Assembly (NCBI GenBank): GCA_964479465.1 | Contig: CAYZMG010000048.1 | Span: 1 to 32,328 of the forward strand | Length of the DNA stretch: 32,328 nt | Reading direction: 5' to 3' | DNA from: CADCTB01 sp964479465 | Lineage (GTDB): Bacteria; Actinomycetota; Acidimicrobiia; Acidimicrobiales; AC-14 | Shown here: positions 31,694 to 32,328 of the stretch, piece by piece | Layout of the letters: every line of letters starts with the position of its first letter | How positions within the stretch are numbered: the first letter of the stretch is position 1 | Translations under genes and position numbers: made by a program | The notes under the pieces: generated by a model | Seen by the model: the letters and a program-made list of their open reading frames with translations, nothing else | Databases searched by the model: none | Told to the model about the DNA's origin: nothing

Positions 31694-31753
31694 TGGACAG
31701 GCTCACACCGCCGGACCATACTCCCGTTAACTTATCGGTGTTAGCTTAACGGG
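31694..31753 (+). promoter_or_regulatory. MMPL gene promoter and operator
   Basis: TGGACA (31694-31699), 17 bp and CATACT (31717-31722) form a promoter. CCCGTTAA (31723-31730) and TTAACGGG (31746-31753) are perfect 8-bp inverted repeats 15 bp apart, extending imperfectly to 12 bp, and cover the expected start site. The AT-rich core stands out against the GC background. This is the usual look of a TetR-family operator ahead of an MMPL/RND exporter. No regulator gene is in the window. Confidence 0.6.
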
Positions 31754-31763
31754 GGTCAGAGAC

Positions 31764-32328
31764 ATGCTCGCTTCGCTCGGCAGGTTCGTGGTCCGTCGCC
31801 GGGTGCTCGTCCTAGCGGTGGCGGTGGTGGCGATGTTCGTGGCCGGCGCCGCCGGCGGCGGCGTGGCCAAGCACCTGTCGGGTGGTGGGTTCGAGGACCC
31901 GGCGGCAGAGTCGAGCCAGGCCAAGCGGGTGCTCGAGGCGTCGTTCGGCACCCGCAACCCGAACCTCGTCCTCCTGGTCACCGCCCGGGACGGAGCTGCC
32001 GGCGGATCCGTCGACAGCGCCACCGCCGCCGCCGCCGGCGCCGCCCTCACCCGGGAGCTCGCCGCCGAAGCCGGCATCACCCAGGCCGTGTCCTACTGGA
32101 CGCTCGGCTCGCCCCCTCCCCTGCGCAGCAACGACGGCAGTCAGGCCCTGGTGCTGGCGACGATCGGCGGCGACGAGAACGAGGTGGCTGAGCGCATCGA
32201 GGACCTGTCGCCCCGGTACACCCGGCCCGGTGGGGCCGACATCAGTGTCGCCGTGGGCGGGTTCGCTGAGGTGTTCCGCCAGGTCAGCACCCAGATCGAG
32301 CACGACCTGGTGCGGGCGGAGATGATCA
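31764..32328 (+). CDS. MMPL-family (RND) transporter, N-terminal part, runs off window
   Basis: The open frame begins MLASLGRFVVRRRVLVLAVA and continues without a stop to the window end (188 codons). After the first TM comes the MMPL extracytoplasmic region: KHLSGGGFEDPAAESSQAKR then VLEASFGTRNPNLVLLVTAR, and later LATIGGDENEVAERIEDL and SVAVGGFAEVFRQVSTQIEH then DLVRAE, which leads into the second TM in this family. KHLSGGGFxDPxAES is typical of actinobacterial MMPL proteins that export lipids, siderophores or drugs with the proton gradient. ATG at 31764 has GGGGG about 9 nt upstream. Regulated from the palindromic operator just upstream. Confidence 0.92.
   Translation, partial: MLASLGRFVVRRRVLVLAVAVVAMFVAGAAGGGVAKHLSGGGFEDPAAESSQAKRVLEASFGTRNPNLVLLVTARDGAAGGSVDSATAAAAGAALTRELAAEAGITQAVSYWTLGSPPPLRSNDGSQALVLATIGGDENEVAERIEDLSPRYTRPGGADISVAVGGFAEVFRQVSTQIEHDLVRAEMI

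Overview
The window is high-GC bacterial DNA from a draft assembly: it contains one run of 100 N. Gene style points to Actinomycetota, and I infer an uncultured Acidimicrobiia-like lineage. The support is dense genes with ATGA/GTGA/TGATG overlaps, many GTG and TTG starts, a class E sortase, an MMPL transporter, actinobacterial-type ValS, and at least seven genes whose TANNNT -10 box lies only 6-8 nt before the start codon (leaderless style). No rRNA, tRNA, CRISPR array or insertion sequence was seen.

Layout. (1) 1-6346, minus strand: the start of a GlsB-type membrane protein, preceded by a compact cytochrome c maturation System I operon reading ccmA-B-C-D-E-F-H-I, without ccmG. The 3' end of ccmA is a 75-bp minisatellite containing the N gap. 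A 26-bp tandem duplication between ccmE and ccmF creates two nine-codon mini-ORFs chained by ATGA overlaps. (2) 6399-8712: class E sortase, a vapBC toxin-antitoxin pair with a palindromic operator, and a frameshifted remnant of a secreted kelch-like protein. (3) 8810-12648: small two-TM protein plus zinc alcohol dehydrogenase; on the minus strand a 715-residue Ala-rich coiled-coil protein with a histone-H1-like Lys/Ala tail, and a cold-shock protein. (4) 12861-16828: cysS and valS diverge from one palindromic -10 box. valS carries an in-frame TAA and a damaged HIGH motif. (5) 16836-21716: a lipoprotein esterase, an acyltransferase-3/beta-lactamase-like fusion, fdhD and an SRAP (YedK) gene. (6) 21807-26779: a four-gene ABC export operon combining an ABC-2 pair with a LolD/FtsX-like pair. 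It ends at a large bidirectional hairpin. (7) 26840-31490, minus strand: a Rieske/chagasin-like fusion, a VOC dioxygenase-like protein with its own promoter and operator, DUF72, a membrane metallophosphoesterase, and a rhodanese-CBS protein split by an in-frame TGA where the family has Cys. (8) 31491-32328: two orphan intrinsic terminators on the plus strand (possible small RNA), then an operator-controlled MMPL transporter running off the end.

How it fits together. The Ccm operon would attach heme to exported c-type cytochromes. FdhD implies a molybdenum formate dehydrogenase elsewhere in the genome. The most interesting candidates are the UGA-containing rhodanese-CBS gene (possible selenoprotein), the mirror-symmetric leaderless cysS/valS promoter, the ccmE-ccmF mini-ORF relay, the ccmA minisatellite, two unusual domain fusions, and the orphan tandem terminators. 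The valS stop lies in a cluster of apparent C-to-A changes, so local sequence error must be excluded there, and this also tempers the rhodanese TGA. All family calls are by reading the sequence; no searches were run.
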